This document shows positions 49,687 to 58,580 of a DNA stretch of 64,000 nt, one piece after another. Below the pieces are notes generated by a model. The model was given only the letters and a program-made list of their open reading frames with translations. It ran no database searches and was not told where the DNA came from. Positions within the stretch are counted from its first letter, which is position 1. Each line of letters starts with the position of its first letter. The stretch is from Halomonas sp. YLGW01. Lineage in GTDB: Bacteria > Pseudomonadota > Gammaproteobacteria > Pseudomonadales > Halomonadaceae. Position numbers and translations under genes: made by a program. The stretch covers positions 2,604,001 through 2,668,000 of the forward strand of contig NZ_CP062005.1 in NCBI RefSeq assembly GCF_014840935.1, read 5' to 3'.

Positions 49687-50708
49687 CTATGCCGCAAGAC
49701 GCCGAACTCGACCGGCTGACGCTGGGCTTCGTGCCACTGATCGACTGTGCCCTGCTGGTGGTGGCCCGCGAACAGGGCTGCTTCGCCGACCAGGGCCTCG
49801 AGGTCACGCTGTCGCGCCAGAACGCCTGGTCGACGCTGCGCGACCGGGTCGCCGCCGGCCTGCTGGATGGGGCCCAGATGCTCGCCCCGCTGCCGCTGGC
49901 CATGAGCCTGGGCCTCGGCCGCGCGCCCTGCGACACCCTGGCGCCGATCACCCTGGGACGCCACGGCAACACCATCGCCCTCTCCCATGAGATCGCCGAG
50001 GCGAGCGGCGCCCGGCTCACCGAAGACCCGGCGACAAGCGCCCGGGCGCTCGCCGCCTACCTCACCCTCCGGGGCGATCGCCGGCTACGCCTGGCGATGG
50101 TCTATCCGCATTCCTGTCAGCACTATCAGCTGCGCCAGTGGCTGTCGCTTGGCGGCATCGATCCCGATGAGGACGTGGAGATCACGGTGCTGCCGCCGCC
50201 GCAGATGGTCGAGGCCCTGGCAGCCGGGCGCATCGACGGCTTCTGCGTCGGCGAGCCCTGGGGGTCGCTGGCCGAGTCGCAGCAGGCCGGGCGGCTCGTC
50301 GCCACCGGCGCCCAGCTGTGGCCGGGCTCCCCCGAGAAGGTACTGGGGGTGACGCGCTCCTGGGCGCACCGCTACCCCGCGACCCTGGCGCGCCTGATTC
50401 GCGCCCTGCGCGATGCCAGCGAATGGCTCATGGCCGACCCCGCCCACCTGCGAAAGGCGCGGGACTGGCTGGCCCTGCCCCCCTACCTGGATCGCTCGAT
50501 GAACCACCTCGAGACCCTGGCGCTGGACAGCGGCCACATCGCCCAGCAGCTGTATGGCCCCGGCATCCTGCGTCCCGATCCCGATGCCGCCGGGCGCTTC
50601 GCCGAACATATGGACCAGCAGATGCGCCGCCATGGCCGTCGCCTGGATCGCGCCACCCTCGAGGAATGCTACAGCCCCGTGCATTTCGACGCCGCCACGC
50701 ACCAATGA
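49683..50708 (+). CDS. nasS: Nitrate/nitrite sensor NasS
   Basis: A cytosolic nitrate-binding protein related to NrtA/ABC binding proteins but without signal peptide, 341 aa. The LTLGFVPLIDCALLVVAREQG start, DGAQMLAPLPLAMSLGLG, MVYPHSCQHYQLRQWL and GFCVGEPWGSLA are typical. In the absence of nitrate it binds and silences NasT. Its ATG overlaps the nasT stop (ATGA), keeping the two at matched levels. A hairpin (50716-50737) follows the gene without a T run. Confidence 0.93.
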   Translation: MTMPQDAELDRLTLGFVPLIDCALLVVAREQGCFADQGLEVTLSRQNAWSTLRDRVAAGLLDGAQMLAPLPLAMSLGLGRAPCDTLAPITLGRHGNTIALSHEIAEASGARLTEDPATSARALAAYLTLRGDRRLRLAMVYPHSCQHYQLRQWLSLGGIDPDEDVEITVLPPPQMVEALAAGRIDGFCVGEPWGSLAESQQAGRLVATGAQLWPGSPEKVLGVTRSWAHRYPATLARLIRALRDASEWLMADPAHLRKARDWLALPPYLDRSMNHLETLALDSGHIAQQLYGPGILRPDPDAAGRFAEHMDQQMRRHGRRLDRATLEECYSPVHFDAATHQ

Positions 50709-50802
50709 TGGGCATGACGGCCCGCCAGCGGGCCGTCCCGGCGCCCTCGGCCATTTCATAACCCGCTGCCAATAAAGGAAAAACATAAGAAAGCCGGCCC
50801 CT

Positions 50803-50818
50803 TGGCCGGCCCCTTGCA
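50803..50818 (+). promoter_or_regulatory. Sigma-54 promoter of nasB-nirBD
   Basis: TGGCCGGCCCCTTGCA has GG and GC ten bases apart, with TGGC and TTGCA matching the -24/-12 consensus. It overlaps a small palindrome (GCCGGCC...GGCCGGC). The expected start is near 50829, giving a leader of about 200 nt. Confidence 0.75.
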
Positions 50819-50870
50819 AATAGCCTTTCAGCAGTTTCCCTGTCCTCAGGGACCACAACCAGAGGTGGGT

Positions 50871-50890
50871 GGCGATCAACGACGGTCGCC
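50871..50890 (+). promoter_or_regulatory. ANTAR-type hairpin P1 in the nasB-nirBD leader
   Basis: GGCGATC-AACGAC-GGTCGCC: a 7-bp stem with one G-U pair and loop AACGAC with A1 and G4. Confidence 0.7.
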
Positions 50891-50899
50891 GCCACGCCA

Positions 50900-50915
50900 C
50901 GGACGAAGACGTCCG
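50900..50915 (+). promoter_or_regulatory. Hairpin P2 in the nasB-nirBD leader
   Basis: CGGAC-GAAGAC-GTCCG: a 5-bp stem with a six-base loop. G4 is kept but position 1 is G instead of A. Nine bases separate it from P1, and it shares bases with the terminator. Confidence 0.55.
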
Positions 50916-50966
50916 GCCAGGTGCTACCGCGCGTTGCGGTGGCCCCTGACCGGGCGTCTTTTTTTT
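50908..50966 (+). terminator. Leader terminator of the nasB-nirBD operon
   Basis: A long two-part stem (outer 14 pairs 50908-50921 with 50945-50958 having one wobble and one mismatch; inner 8 pairs) followed by eight T (50959-50966). It lies 66 bp before nasB, within the transcribed leader. Confidence 0.88.
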
Positions 50967-51031
50967 GCGCTCCCGCCGAGGCTCTCAACGGCGGATGGCG
51001 CCAAGGCAATGACCGCTGGAGGAGAGGCACC

Positions 51032-52348
51032 ATGACCCCTCACCCGACGCCTACCCCCGAGCACCTGGTGATCATCGGCAACGGCATGGCAGGCCATCGC
51101 CTGCTCGAGGCCCTGCTCGAACGGCCCGGCCGCCCGGCCCGCATCACCGTGATCGGCGAGGAAACCGTGCCGGCCTATAACCGCATCCTGCTCTCGCCCT
51201 GGCTGGCCGGCGAGATGACGCGCGAGGCGCTGACCCTGCGCGAGACCGCCTGGTACTCAGACCAGGGCATCGAACTGCTGCTCGGTGATCGGGTCGCCGA
51301 CATCGATGCCGGGGCAAAGCGGCTCACCACCCGGGGCGGCCGGTCGCTCACCTACGACCGCCTGGTGCTGGCCACCGGCTCGCGCCCGGCGATGCCTGCC
51401 GTCGAGGGCATCGGCCTCGACGGCGTGCATGGCTTTCGCGATCTCGAGGATGCCCGGGCCCTGACCCGGGCCGCCACTCGGGGCGGCCGGGCGGTGGTGG
51501 TCGGCGGCGGCCTGCTGGGCCTCGAGGCCGCCGAGGGGTTGCGCAAGCAGGCCAAGGCCACGCAGGGCCGCGAGATGGCCGTCAGCGTGCTGCAGCGCGC
51601 GGATCGGTTGATGAATCGCCAGCTCGATGCCACCGCGGCTCGGCTGCTGGAAGACGAACTCGCCGCCCGCGGCCTGTCCATCGTCACCGGTGCCCGCCTG
51701 GCGGCCCTGGAAGGCGACGCCCGGGGCCGGGTCTGTGCCGTGCACCTGGAGGATGGCCGACGGCTGGCCGCCGACTGCGTGGTGATCGCCGCCGGCATCA
51801 CGCCCAACGCCGAGCTCGGCCAGGCCGCCGGCCTCGCGGTGGAGCGCGCCATCGTCGTCGACGAATTTCTCACCACCTCGGATCCGGCCATCCACGCCCT
51901 CGGCGAATGCTGCCAGTTCCGGGGCACCACCTACGGCCTGGTCGAGCCGATCTGGCGTCAGGTCGAGGTGCTGGCCGATCGCCTGAGCCAGCGCCAGGAC
52001 GCGGCCCTGCCCGGCTACGTCGAACGCCCTACCGCCACCAAACTCAAGGTCAGCGGCGTCTCGCTCTTCGCCTTCGGCCCCATCGAGCCGGAGGACGACC
52101 ACGAGGTGCTGACCTACCACGACCCGCGCCAGGGCGACTACCGCCGTCTGCTGTTGCGCGACAACCGCCTCGAGGGCGCCGTGCTCTATGGCGATACCGC
52201 CGCCGGCCCCTGGTACTTCGAACAATCCCTGGCAGGACACGACCTTTCGGCCTGCCGCCAGGCGCTGATGTTCGGCGCCGGCGATGCCAATGCCCTGCTC
52301 GACGACGCTTCTTCCCCGTCACCCGCCACTCAGGAGGCCGCCGCATGA
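51032..52348 (+). CDS. nasB: FAD/NAD-dependent oxidoreductase, nitrate reductase electron-transfer subunit (NasB-like)
   Basis: A 438-aa flavoprotein homologous to the N-terminal domain of NirB. FAD binding is shown by LVIIGNGMAGHRLLEALL and NAD binding by VVVGGGLLGLEAAEGL, plus VIAAGITPNAELG. It lacks the cysteine-rich domains and siroheme part of NirB, so it probably passes electrons from NAD(P)H to NasA. The ATG at 51032 follows GGAGGAGA. It is the first gene of the operon behind the NasT-type leader and overlaps nirB (ATGA). Confidence 0.88.
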   Translation: MTPHPTPTPEHLVIIGNGMAGHRLLEALLERPGRPARITVIGEETVPAYNRILLSPWLAGEMTREALTLRETAWYSDQGIELLLGDRVADIDAGAKRLTTRGGRSLTYDRLVLATGSRPAMPAVEGIGLDGVHGFRDLEDARALTRAATRGGRAVVVGGGLLGLEAAEGLRKQAKATQGREMAVSVLQRADRLMNRQLDATAARLLEDELAARGLSIVTGARLAALEGDARGRVCAVHLEDGRRLAADCVVIAAGITPNAELGQAAGLAVERAIVVDEFLTTSDPAIHALGECCQFRGTTYGLVEPIWRQVEVLADRLSQRQDAALPGYVERPTATKLKVSGVSLFAFGPIEPEDDHEVLTYHDPRQGDYRRLLLRDNRLEGAVLYGDTAAGPWYFEQSLAGHDLSACRQALMFGAGDANALLDDASSPSPATQEAAA

Positions 52349-54855
52349 CGACATCCACCCCCCAAGAACTGATCATCATCGGTAACGGCATGGTCGGCCA
52401 CCATCTGGTCGAGCAGCTGATCGAACGCGGCGCCACCGAGCAGTACCGCATCACGGTGTTCGGCGAGGAGCGTCACCGCGCCTACGACCGCGTCCACCTC
52501 TCCGAGTACTTCTCGGGGCGTGACGCCCAGTCGCTGGCCATGTGCGATGCGGACTTCTACGCACAGAACGGCATCGAACTGCGTCTCCACGAAGCGGTGA
52601 CCGCCCTCGACCGCGACAAAGGCGAGCTGGTGACCGATCAGGGCCGCTACGCCTACGACCGGCTGGTGCTGGCGACCGGCTCCTACCCGTTCGTGCCGCC
52701 GATCCCCGGCAACGACCGCGAGAACTGCCTGGTCTACCGCACCCTGGACGACCTGGACGACATCCGCGCCGCGGCCGAGAAGGCCAGCACCGGCGTGGTG
52801 GTGGGCGGTGGCCTGCTGGGCCTGGAGGCGGCCAACGCCCTGCGCGGGCTCAACCTCGACACCGCCGTGGTCGAGTTCGCCCCACGCCTGATGCCGATGC
52901 AGGTCGACACCGAGGGCGGCGAGTTGCTGCGCGAGAAGATCGAGGCGCTGGGGGTCCAGGTGCTCACCGGCCGCGCCACCCAGCATATCGAGGACGGCGA
53001 ATCCAGCTTCCATCGCATGGTGTTCCAGGACGACAAGGTGCTGGAGACCGACCTGATCGTGTTCTCCGCCGGCATCCGGCCCCGCGACGAGCTGGCCCGG
53101 GACGCGGCCCTGGAGCTGGGCGAGCGCGGCGGCGTGATCATCGACGACCGCTGCCTGACCAGCGATCCGGCGATCCTGGCCATCGGCGAGGTGGCGCTGT
53201 GGAACAACAGCATCTTCGGCCTGGTGGCGCCCGGCTACCAGATGGCCAAGGCCGCCGCCGATACCCTGCTCGGAGGCGGGCTGACCTTCGAGGGCGCCGA
53301 CATGAGCACCAAGCTCAAGCTGCTCGGCGTCGATGTGGGCGCCATCGGCGACGCGCATGGCAACCAGAACCCCGGGGCGCGGATGTTCCGCTACCTGGAT
53401 GAGATCAAGCAGGAATACCGCAAGCTGGTGGTCTCAAGCGACGGAAAGAAGCTGCTCGGGGCGATGCTGGTGGGGGACAACGCCTACTACGACACCCTGA
53501 TGCAGTACTACAGCAACGGCCTGGCGCTGCCGGAGGACCCGGCGTCGCTGATCCTGCCGTCCACCGAGGGAGCACCGACCCTGGGCGCCGACGCCCTGCC
53601 CGACGGGGCGACCATCTGCTCCTGCCACAACGTCACCAAGGGCGCGATCTGCGAGACGATCGACGCCGGCGCCGGCGACCTGGGCGCCATCAAGGCAGAG
53701 ACCAAGGCCAGCACCGGCTGCGGTGGCTGTGCCGCCCTGCTCAAGAGCGTGGTCGACCATGAGCTCGAGGCCCGTGGCGTCGAGGTCGACCGCTCGATCT
53801 GCGAGCACTTCGCCCACACCCGCCAGGAGCTCTACTCCCTGGTGCGCGTCGAGGGCATCAAGACCTTCAGCGAGCTGATGGAGAAGCACGGCGCCTCATC
53901 GACCCCGAGCCTTGGCTGCGACATCTGCAAGCCGGCGGTGGCCTCGATCCTCGCGTCCTGCTTCAACGAGCCGATCACCGATGCCGCCCATATCCCGCTC
54001 CAGGACACCAACGACACCTTCATGGCCAACATGCAGAAGAACGGCACCTACTCGGTGGTGCCGCGCATTCCCGGTGGCGAGATCACCCCGAGCAGGCTGC
54101 GGGTGCTGGGTGAGGTCGGCGAGAAATACGGCCTCTACACCAAGATCACTGGCGGCCAGCGGGTCGATCTGTTCGGTGCCCACCTCGAGGACCTGCCGGA
54201 CATCTGGAGCGAGCTCATCGACGCCGGCTTCGAGACCGGCCATGCCTATGGCAAGTCGCTGCGTACCGTGAAGTCCTGCGTGGGCAGCACCTGGTGCCGC
54301 TACGGCGTGCAGGACAGCGTGGGCATGGCGATCCATCTCGAGAATCGCTACAAGGGCCTGCGCTCGCCCCACAAGCTCAAGTTCGCGGTCTCAGGCTGCA
54401 CCCGCGAGTGCGCCGAGGCCCAGAGCAAGGACATCGGCGTGATCGCCACCGAGCACGGCTGGAACCTCTACGTCTGCGGCAACGGCGGCATGCGACCGCG
54501 CCATGCCGAGCTCTTCGCCACCGACCTGGACGACGAGGCGCTGATCCGCACCATCGACCGCCTGCTGATGTTCTATGTGCGCACCGCCGACCGCCTGCAG
54601 CGCACCTCGGTATGGCGCGAGAACCTGGAGGGTGGCCTCGACTACCTGAAGGCCGTGATCCTCGACGACAGCCTGGGCATCAATGAGGAGCTCGAGCAGC
54701 AGATGGCCGCGGTGATCGACAGCTACGAATGCGAATGGGCCAACGCCATCCAGGACCCCGAGAAGCTCAAGCGCTTCAGAAGCTTCGTCAACGATGCCCG
54801 CCCGGACCCGGACATCATCGTGACTGAAGAGCGCGGCCAGCTGCGCCCGGCCTGA
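52345..54855 (+). CDS. nirB: NAD(P)H-dependent nitrite reductase large subunit NirB
   Basis: A cytosolic siroheme enzyme reducing nitrite to ammonium, 836 aa. The FAD motif (LIIIGNGMVGHHLVEQLI), the NAD motif (VVVGGGLLGLEAANAL) and a BFD-type [2Fe-2S] domain (CSCHNVTKG ... CGGC) come first. The ferredoxin-like/siroheme half has cluster-siroheme cysteines in SCVGSTWCRYG (C-x5-C) and SGCTRECAEAQ (C-x3-C). Length is normal. It starts inside the nasB stop codon with AGGAGG ahead, and nirD follows after 88 bp. Confidence 0.96.
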   Translation: MTTSTPQELIIIGNGMVGHHLVEQLIERGATEQYRITVFGEERHRAYDRVHLSEYFSGRDAQSLAMCDADFYAQNGIELRLHEAVTALDRDKGELVTDQGRYAYDRLVLATGSYPFVPPIPGNDRENCLVYRTLDDLDDIRAAAEKASTGVVVGGGLLGLEAANALRGLNLDTAVVEFAPRLMPMQVDTEGGELLREKIEALGVQVLTGRATQHIEDGESSFHRMVFQDDKVLETDLIVFSAGIRPRDELARDAALELGERGGVIIDDRCLTSDPAILAIGEVALWNNSIFGLVAPGYQMAKAAADTLLGGGLTFEGADMSTKLKLLGVDVGAIGDAHGNQNPGARMFRYLDEIKQEYRKLVVSSDGKKLLGAMLVGDNAYYDTLMQYYSNGLALPEDPASLILPSTEGAPTLGADALPDGATICSCHNVTKGAICETIDAGAGDLGAIKAETKASTGCGGCAALLKSVVDHELEARGVEVDRSICEHFAHTRQELYSLVRVEGIKTFSELMEKHGASSTPSLGCDICKPAVASILASCFNEPITDAAHIPLQDTNDTFMANMQKNGTYSVVPRIPGGEITPSRLRVLGEVGEKYGLYTKITGGQRVDLFGAHLEDLPDIWSELIDAGFETGHAYGKSLRTVKSCVGSTWCRYGVQDSVGMAIHLENRYKGLRSPHKLKFAVSGCTRECAEAQSKDIGVIATEHGWNLYVCGNGGMRPRHAELFATDLDDEALIRTIDRLLMFYVRTADRLQRTSVWRENLEGGLDYLKAVILDDSLGINEELEQQMAAVIDSYECEWANAIQDPEKLKRFRSFVNDARPDPDIIVTEERGQLRPA

Positions 54856-54943
54856 CACCACCGGCACGCCACGGCCCCAACGAGCGCCGTGGCGCCGCCG
54901 GACGCGGCAACCGGCGCCATCATCGACCATTCGAGGACTTCCC

Positions 54944-55327
54944 ATGACCAGCGCAACCGCACAAGCAAAGACCCCCCCCATGACACAGACCTGGCACCCC
55001 CTATGCGGCAAGGGTGATCTGGTCGCCTTCTCCGGCGTCGCCGCCTGGATCGAGACGCCTGAGGGACCGGCCCAGGTGGCCCTGTTCTACCTGCCCGGCC
55101 ATGCCACCGAGCTCTACGCCCTGGATCATCATGATCCCTTCTCCGACGCCAACGTCATCGCCCGGGGCATCGTCGGCGATAGCCAGGGAGAGCCGGTGGT
55201 GGCGTCACCGATCTACAAGCAGCACTTCCGGCTTGGCGACGGCCAGTGCCTGGAAGACGAGGCGGTGCGGCTGCGCTGCTGGCCGGTGCGCTTCGAGGGG
55301 GAGCGGGTCCTGATCGACCTGGGCTGA
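54944..55327 (+). CDS. nirD: Nitrite reductase small subunit NirD
   Basis: A Rieske-fold small subunit of assimilatory nitrite reductase, 127 aa. The pattern LYALDHHDPFSDANVIARGIVGD and VVASPIYKQHFRLGDGQCLED is diagnostic; the Rieske cluster ligands are absent, as usual in NirD. It is the last gene of the nasB-nirBD operon. A small GC hairpin (55350-55366) lies after the stop without a T tail. Confidence 0.94.
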   Translation: MTSATAQAKTPPMTQTWHPLCGKGDLVAFSGVAAWIETPEGPAQVALFYLPGHATELYALDHHDPFSDANVIARGIVGDSQGEPVVASPIYKQHFRLGDGQCLEDEAVRLRCWPVRFEGERVLIDLG

Positions 55328-55460
55328 CATCCCGCCCGGGCGCGGCCAGCCCTGGCGCGGCCAGGGTGCGGCGGCTATGCTGCCTAGCATAAGCCTCATA
55401 TTGCAGCGCACCATATCGTCCCGTCGGGCCCCGTGCCTGCACACGCCCCAGGGGAATCCC

Positions 55461-56513
55461 ATGGCCGACCCCAAGACCATCGATCTCGCCCTGCAGGGCG
55501 GCGGCGCCCACGGCGCCTTCACCTGGGGAGTACTGGACAAGCTGCTCGAGGACCCGCGCATTCGCATCGAGGGCATCAGCGGCACCAGCGCCGGGGCCAT
55601 GAACGCGGTGATCATGGCCGACGCCCTGACCCGCGGCGATGAGACCACCGCCCGCGAGGCCCTGGAGCGCTTCTGGCGAGCGGTCAGCCGGGCCGCCATG
55701 GGCAGCCCCATCCGCCGCTCGCCGCTGGACGTGATGAGCGGCACCTGGAGCCTCGATCATTCGCCGGGCTTTCTGTGGCTCGACCTGATGACCCGGCTGG
55801 TGTCGCCCTACCAGTTCAACCCGATGAACCTCAACCCGCTGCGCGACCTGCTTATCGAGCATGTCGACTTCGCCCGCGTGCGCGCCTGCGAGGACCTCAA
55901 GCTGTTCGTCTGCGCCACCAGCGTCACCACCGGGCGCCAGCGCATCTTCCGTCGTGCCGAGATGAGCGCCGATGCGGTGATGGCATCGGCCTGCCTGCCC
56001 TTCCTCTTCCAGGCCGTGGAGATCGACGGCGAGGCCTACTGGGACGGCGGCTACACCGGCAACCCGCCGCTGCTGCCGTTGATGGCGGAGTGCAGCACCC
56101 GGGATATCGTCATCGTGCAGATCAACCCGATCCGTCGCGACACCGTGCCGACCAGCGCACCGGAAATCCTCAACCGCCTCAACGAGATCACCTTCAATGC
56201 CTCGCTGAACAAGGAGATCCGGCTGGTGGCAATGCTCAAGGACCTGGCCGGCGAACTCGACAGCGCCTACTGCTGCTATCGCGACGCCCTCTTCCACCGC
56301 ATCAGTGCCGACGAGGCCCTGGCGGGGCTCTCGGCCTCCAGCAAGATGAACGCCGAGTGGCCCTTCCTGTGCCGGCTGATGGAGCAGGGCCGCGCGGTGA
56401 CCGCCGACTGGCTCGACGCCCACCATGAGGCCCTGGGGACGCGCTCGACGCTGGATATCGACACCATCTATCCGGCCGAGGGCGGTTCGACGCCAAGCGT
56501 CGGCACAGCGTGA
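55461..56513 (+). CDS. Patatin-like phospholipase family protein
   Basis: A serine lipid hydrolase of the patatin type, 350 aa. The oxyanion segment LALQGGGAHGAFTWGVLD, the nucleophile motif GTSAG (about residues 38-42) and the catalytic aspartate in DGGYTGNPP are all present. There is no signal peptide, so it is cytosolic or membrane-associated. Some relatives are linked to polyhydroxyalkanoate granules, but nothing here proves that. The ATG at 55461 follows GGGGAAT. It appears monocistronic. Confidence 0.92.
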   Translation: MADPKTIDLALQGGGAHGAFTWGVLDKLLEDPRIRIEGISGTSAGAMNAVIMADALTRGDETTAREALERFWRAVSRAAMGSPIRRSPLDVMSGTWSLDHSPGFLWLDLMTRLVSPYQFNPMNLNPLRDLLIEHVDFARVRACEDLKLFVCATSVTTGRQRIFRRAEMSADAVMASACLPFLFQAVEIDGEAYWDGGYTGNPPLLPLMAECSTRDIVIVQINPIRRDTVPTSAPEILNRLNEITFNASLNKEIRLVAMLKDLAGELDSAYCCYRDALFHRISADEALAGLSASSKMNAEWPFLCRLMEQGRAVTADWLDAHHEALGTRSTLDIDTIYPAEGGSTPSVGTA

Positions 56514-56618
56514 AAGCCCTCACTGGCGCCATGCACGGCGACGGCGCATGCTAGGGACGTAAGGAAACTCCACCCGAGACGGGAGGCGCCACGACAGAAG
56601 AGCGTTAGGCAAGGAAGG

Positions 56619-56680
56619 CGACACTGGCCAAGACCGGCGGATGAGTGTCATGCCCCTGTAAGGGCTCGCTGCCAGTGTCG
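56619..56680 (+). other. Long-range inverted repeat in the phoH leader
   Basis: CGACACTGGC (56619-56628) and GCCAGTGTCG (56671-56680) form a perfect 10-bp stem enclosing 42 bases, ending 32 bp before the phoH start. It may be a structured leader; no known riboswitch was recognised. Confidence 0.45.
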
Positions 56681-56712
56681 GAACAGCGGTTAACCAAGGA
56701 GTGTTCCTGCCG

Positions 56713-58125
56713 ATGGTACGAATCGACAAGAAAGCCACCCGGCTTTACGTGCTGGACACCAATGTCCTAATTCATGACCCTGCCGCCCTCTACCAGTTCG
56801 AAGAGCATGACGTGGTCATCCCCATGACCGTGCTGGAAGAGCTCGACAAGCACAAGAACGGCATTCGCGAGATCGCCCGTACCGCCCGCCAAGTCAGCCG
56901 CACCCTCTCCGACATCACCAGCCGGGTCAGTTTCGACGAGATCCAGGCCGGCATCCCGATTCCCGGCTCCATCGGGGTCACCGGCCGCCTGCGCTTTCTC
57001 TGCTACAACGACCTGAAACCGCTGGACAACCTGGAAGATAGCCCCGACAACCGCATTCTTGCCGAGACCTGCCGGCTGCGCGACGACCGCCCGGACGCCT
57101 CGGTGATCCTGGTCACCAAGGACATCAACCTGCGTGTCAAGGCCGCCGCCCTGAAGGTGCCGGTCGAAGACTACCTCAACGACCGCGCCTTCTCCGATCT
57201 CGACGCCATGACCGAGGGCGCTCGGATCTATCCCGAAGCCGGCGAGCACGGCACCGGCCTGTGGGAAGACCTCAACGTCGAGGTCAGGGTCGAGCGTGCC
57301 GACCATCACACCTACTACCAGCTGAGCGGCGAGATGCCCACCGACTGGCATGTCGGCATGCTGGTCTCAGACGGCGAGAACGGCGCCAACTTCGAGGCCA
57401 TCATCCGCGAGCTGGGACCGACCAGCGCGCGGCTTCAGCTGCTCACCAACTACCGCCATCACGCCGGCGTGTGGGGGGTACACGCCCACGACAGCCGCCA
57501 GAACTTCACCCTCAACCTGCTGATGGATCCGGACATCGACCTGGTGACCATCGCCGGCAACGCCGGCACCGGCAAGACCTTCATGACCCTGGCCGCGGCA
57601 CTCGAGCAGACGCTGGACATGAAAGGCTTCGAGCGCATCGTCTTCACCCGGGCGCCGATCCCCATGGGCGAGGATATCGGCTTCCTGCCCGGCACCGAGG
57701 AGGAAAAGATGTCGCCCTGGATGGGCGCCTTCCACGACAACATGGACAACCTGCTGCGCGACGAGAAGGACGGCTCATCGAGCTGGAACAATGATGCCAC
57801 CCGCTCGCTGATCGGCTCGCGGGTGCAGATCCGCTCGCCCGGGTTCATGCGCGGGCGCACCCTCAATGACACCTTCCTGATCATCGACGAGGCGCAGAAC
57901 TTCACGCCCAAGCAGCTCAAGTCGCTGATCACCCGCGCCGGGCGCAACACCAAGATCGTCTGCCTGGGCAACGTCGGCCAGATCGATACCCCCTACCTCA
58001 CCGCCAACACCTGCGGCATGGCGGCCGTGGTGCAGAACTTCCGTGACTGGCCCCATGCCGGGCACATCACGCTGAGAAGCGTCGAACGCTCGCGGCTGGC
58101 GCTGGCCGGCGAGGAGCTGCTCTAG
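56713..58125 (+). CDS. PhoH family protein with N-terminal PIN domain (PhoH2-like)
   Basis: A 470-aa fusion of a PIN-type RNase domain (residues 1-140; LYVLDTNVLIHDPAALYQFEEHDV with catalytic aspartates) and a PhoH ATPase domain (Walker A GNAGTGKTF; Walker B FLIIDEAQNFTPKQLKSLITR). PhoH2-type proteins have RNA helicase and nuclease activity in tested cases. The ATG at 56713 has AAGGAG 11 bases ahead; a GTG at 56701 would add four residues. It is monocistronic, with a hairpin terminator after it. Confidence 0.93.
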   Translation: MVRIDKKATRLYVLDTNVLIHDPAALYQFEEHDVVIPMTVLEELDKHKNGIREIARTARQVSRTLSDITSRVSFDEIQAGIPIPGSIGVTGRLRFLCYNDLKPLDNLEDSPDNRILAETCRLRDDRPDASVILVTKDINLRVKAAALKVPVEDYLNDRAFSDLDAMTEGARIYPEAGEHGTGLWEDLNVEVRVERADHHTYYQLSGEMPTDWHVGMLVSDGENGANFEAIIRELGPTSARLQLLTNYRHHAGVWGVHAHDSRQNFTLNLLMDPDIDLVTIAGNAGTGKTFMTLAAALEQTLDMKGFERIVFTRAPIPMGEDIGFLPGTEEEKMSPWMGAFHDNMDNLLRDEKDGSSSWNNDATRSLIGSRVQIRSPGFMRGRTLNDTFLIIDEAQNFTPKQLKSLITRAGRNTKIVCLGNVGQIDTPYLTANTCGMAAVVQNFRDWPHAGHITLRSVERSRLALAGEELL

Positions 58126-58153
58126 GCGGCCAGACCGTCACCCCTGACACGAC

Positions 58154-58179
58154 GACGCCCGCCATTCGGCGGGCGTCTT
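58154..58179. terminator. Terminator after the PhoH-family gene
   Basis: A 10-bp perfect stem (58154-58163 with 58168-58177), loop ATTC, then TT. It lies between convergent genes. Confidence 0.65.
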
Positions 58180-58218
58180 GCATCGAGTGTCTTGCGCTGG
58201 GCAAGGATACCGGCCGCT

Positions 58219-58440
58219 TCAGCGTTGCCGGTTGGCGGCTGCCTCGAGCAGCGCCTCACTGTCGCTGCCCGCTCCCTGACGAATGATCTCCTCTGCCTCG
58301 TGATAGAGGCACACCGCCGTGTTGCAGGAGGCACAGAACACCTTGTCATCGGGGTTGTGCACCTGGGATACCCGCATGCGGTGGCTAGCGCAGTTGGGGC
58401 AGCCTACCGGCAGGCGAAAGTCTTCGGATAGATCGGTCAT
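58219..58440 (-). CDS. Small zinc-ribbon protein
   Basis: A 73-aa protein beginning MTDLSEDFRLPVGCPNCASH; two CxxC pairs (CPNC and CASC) about 20 residues apart form a likely zinc ribbon. The function is unknown. The ATG at 58440 has AGGAGA 8 bases upstream and is preferred to the frame start at 58491. It is convergent to the PhoH-family gene. Confidence 0.75.
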   Translation of the reverse strand: MTDLSEDFRLPVGCPNCASHRMRVSQVHNPDDKVFCASCNTAVCLYHEAEEIIRQGAGSDSEALLEAAANRQR

Positions 58441-58580
58441 GCGCGTCTCCTGTGCAGAACTCGGGTCGTCCTCCACCGATAGTCTGGGCAATCCGCCGAG
58501 AGTTCAAGCCGGCCGAGGCTTGTATCAGAGCCGATACAAGCCTCGGCAAGAGAACGAGCAACAGGAGTGTGTGAACTTCG

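Noticed and set aside
50716-50737. Hairpin after nasS as part of the nasB leader
   Set aside because: It lies upstream of the sigma-54 element, so it would not be in the leader; more likely the end of nasTS.
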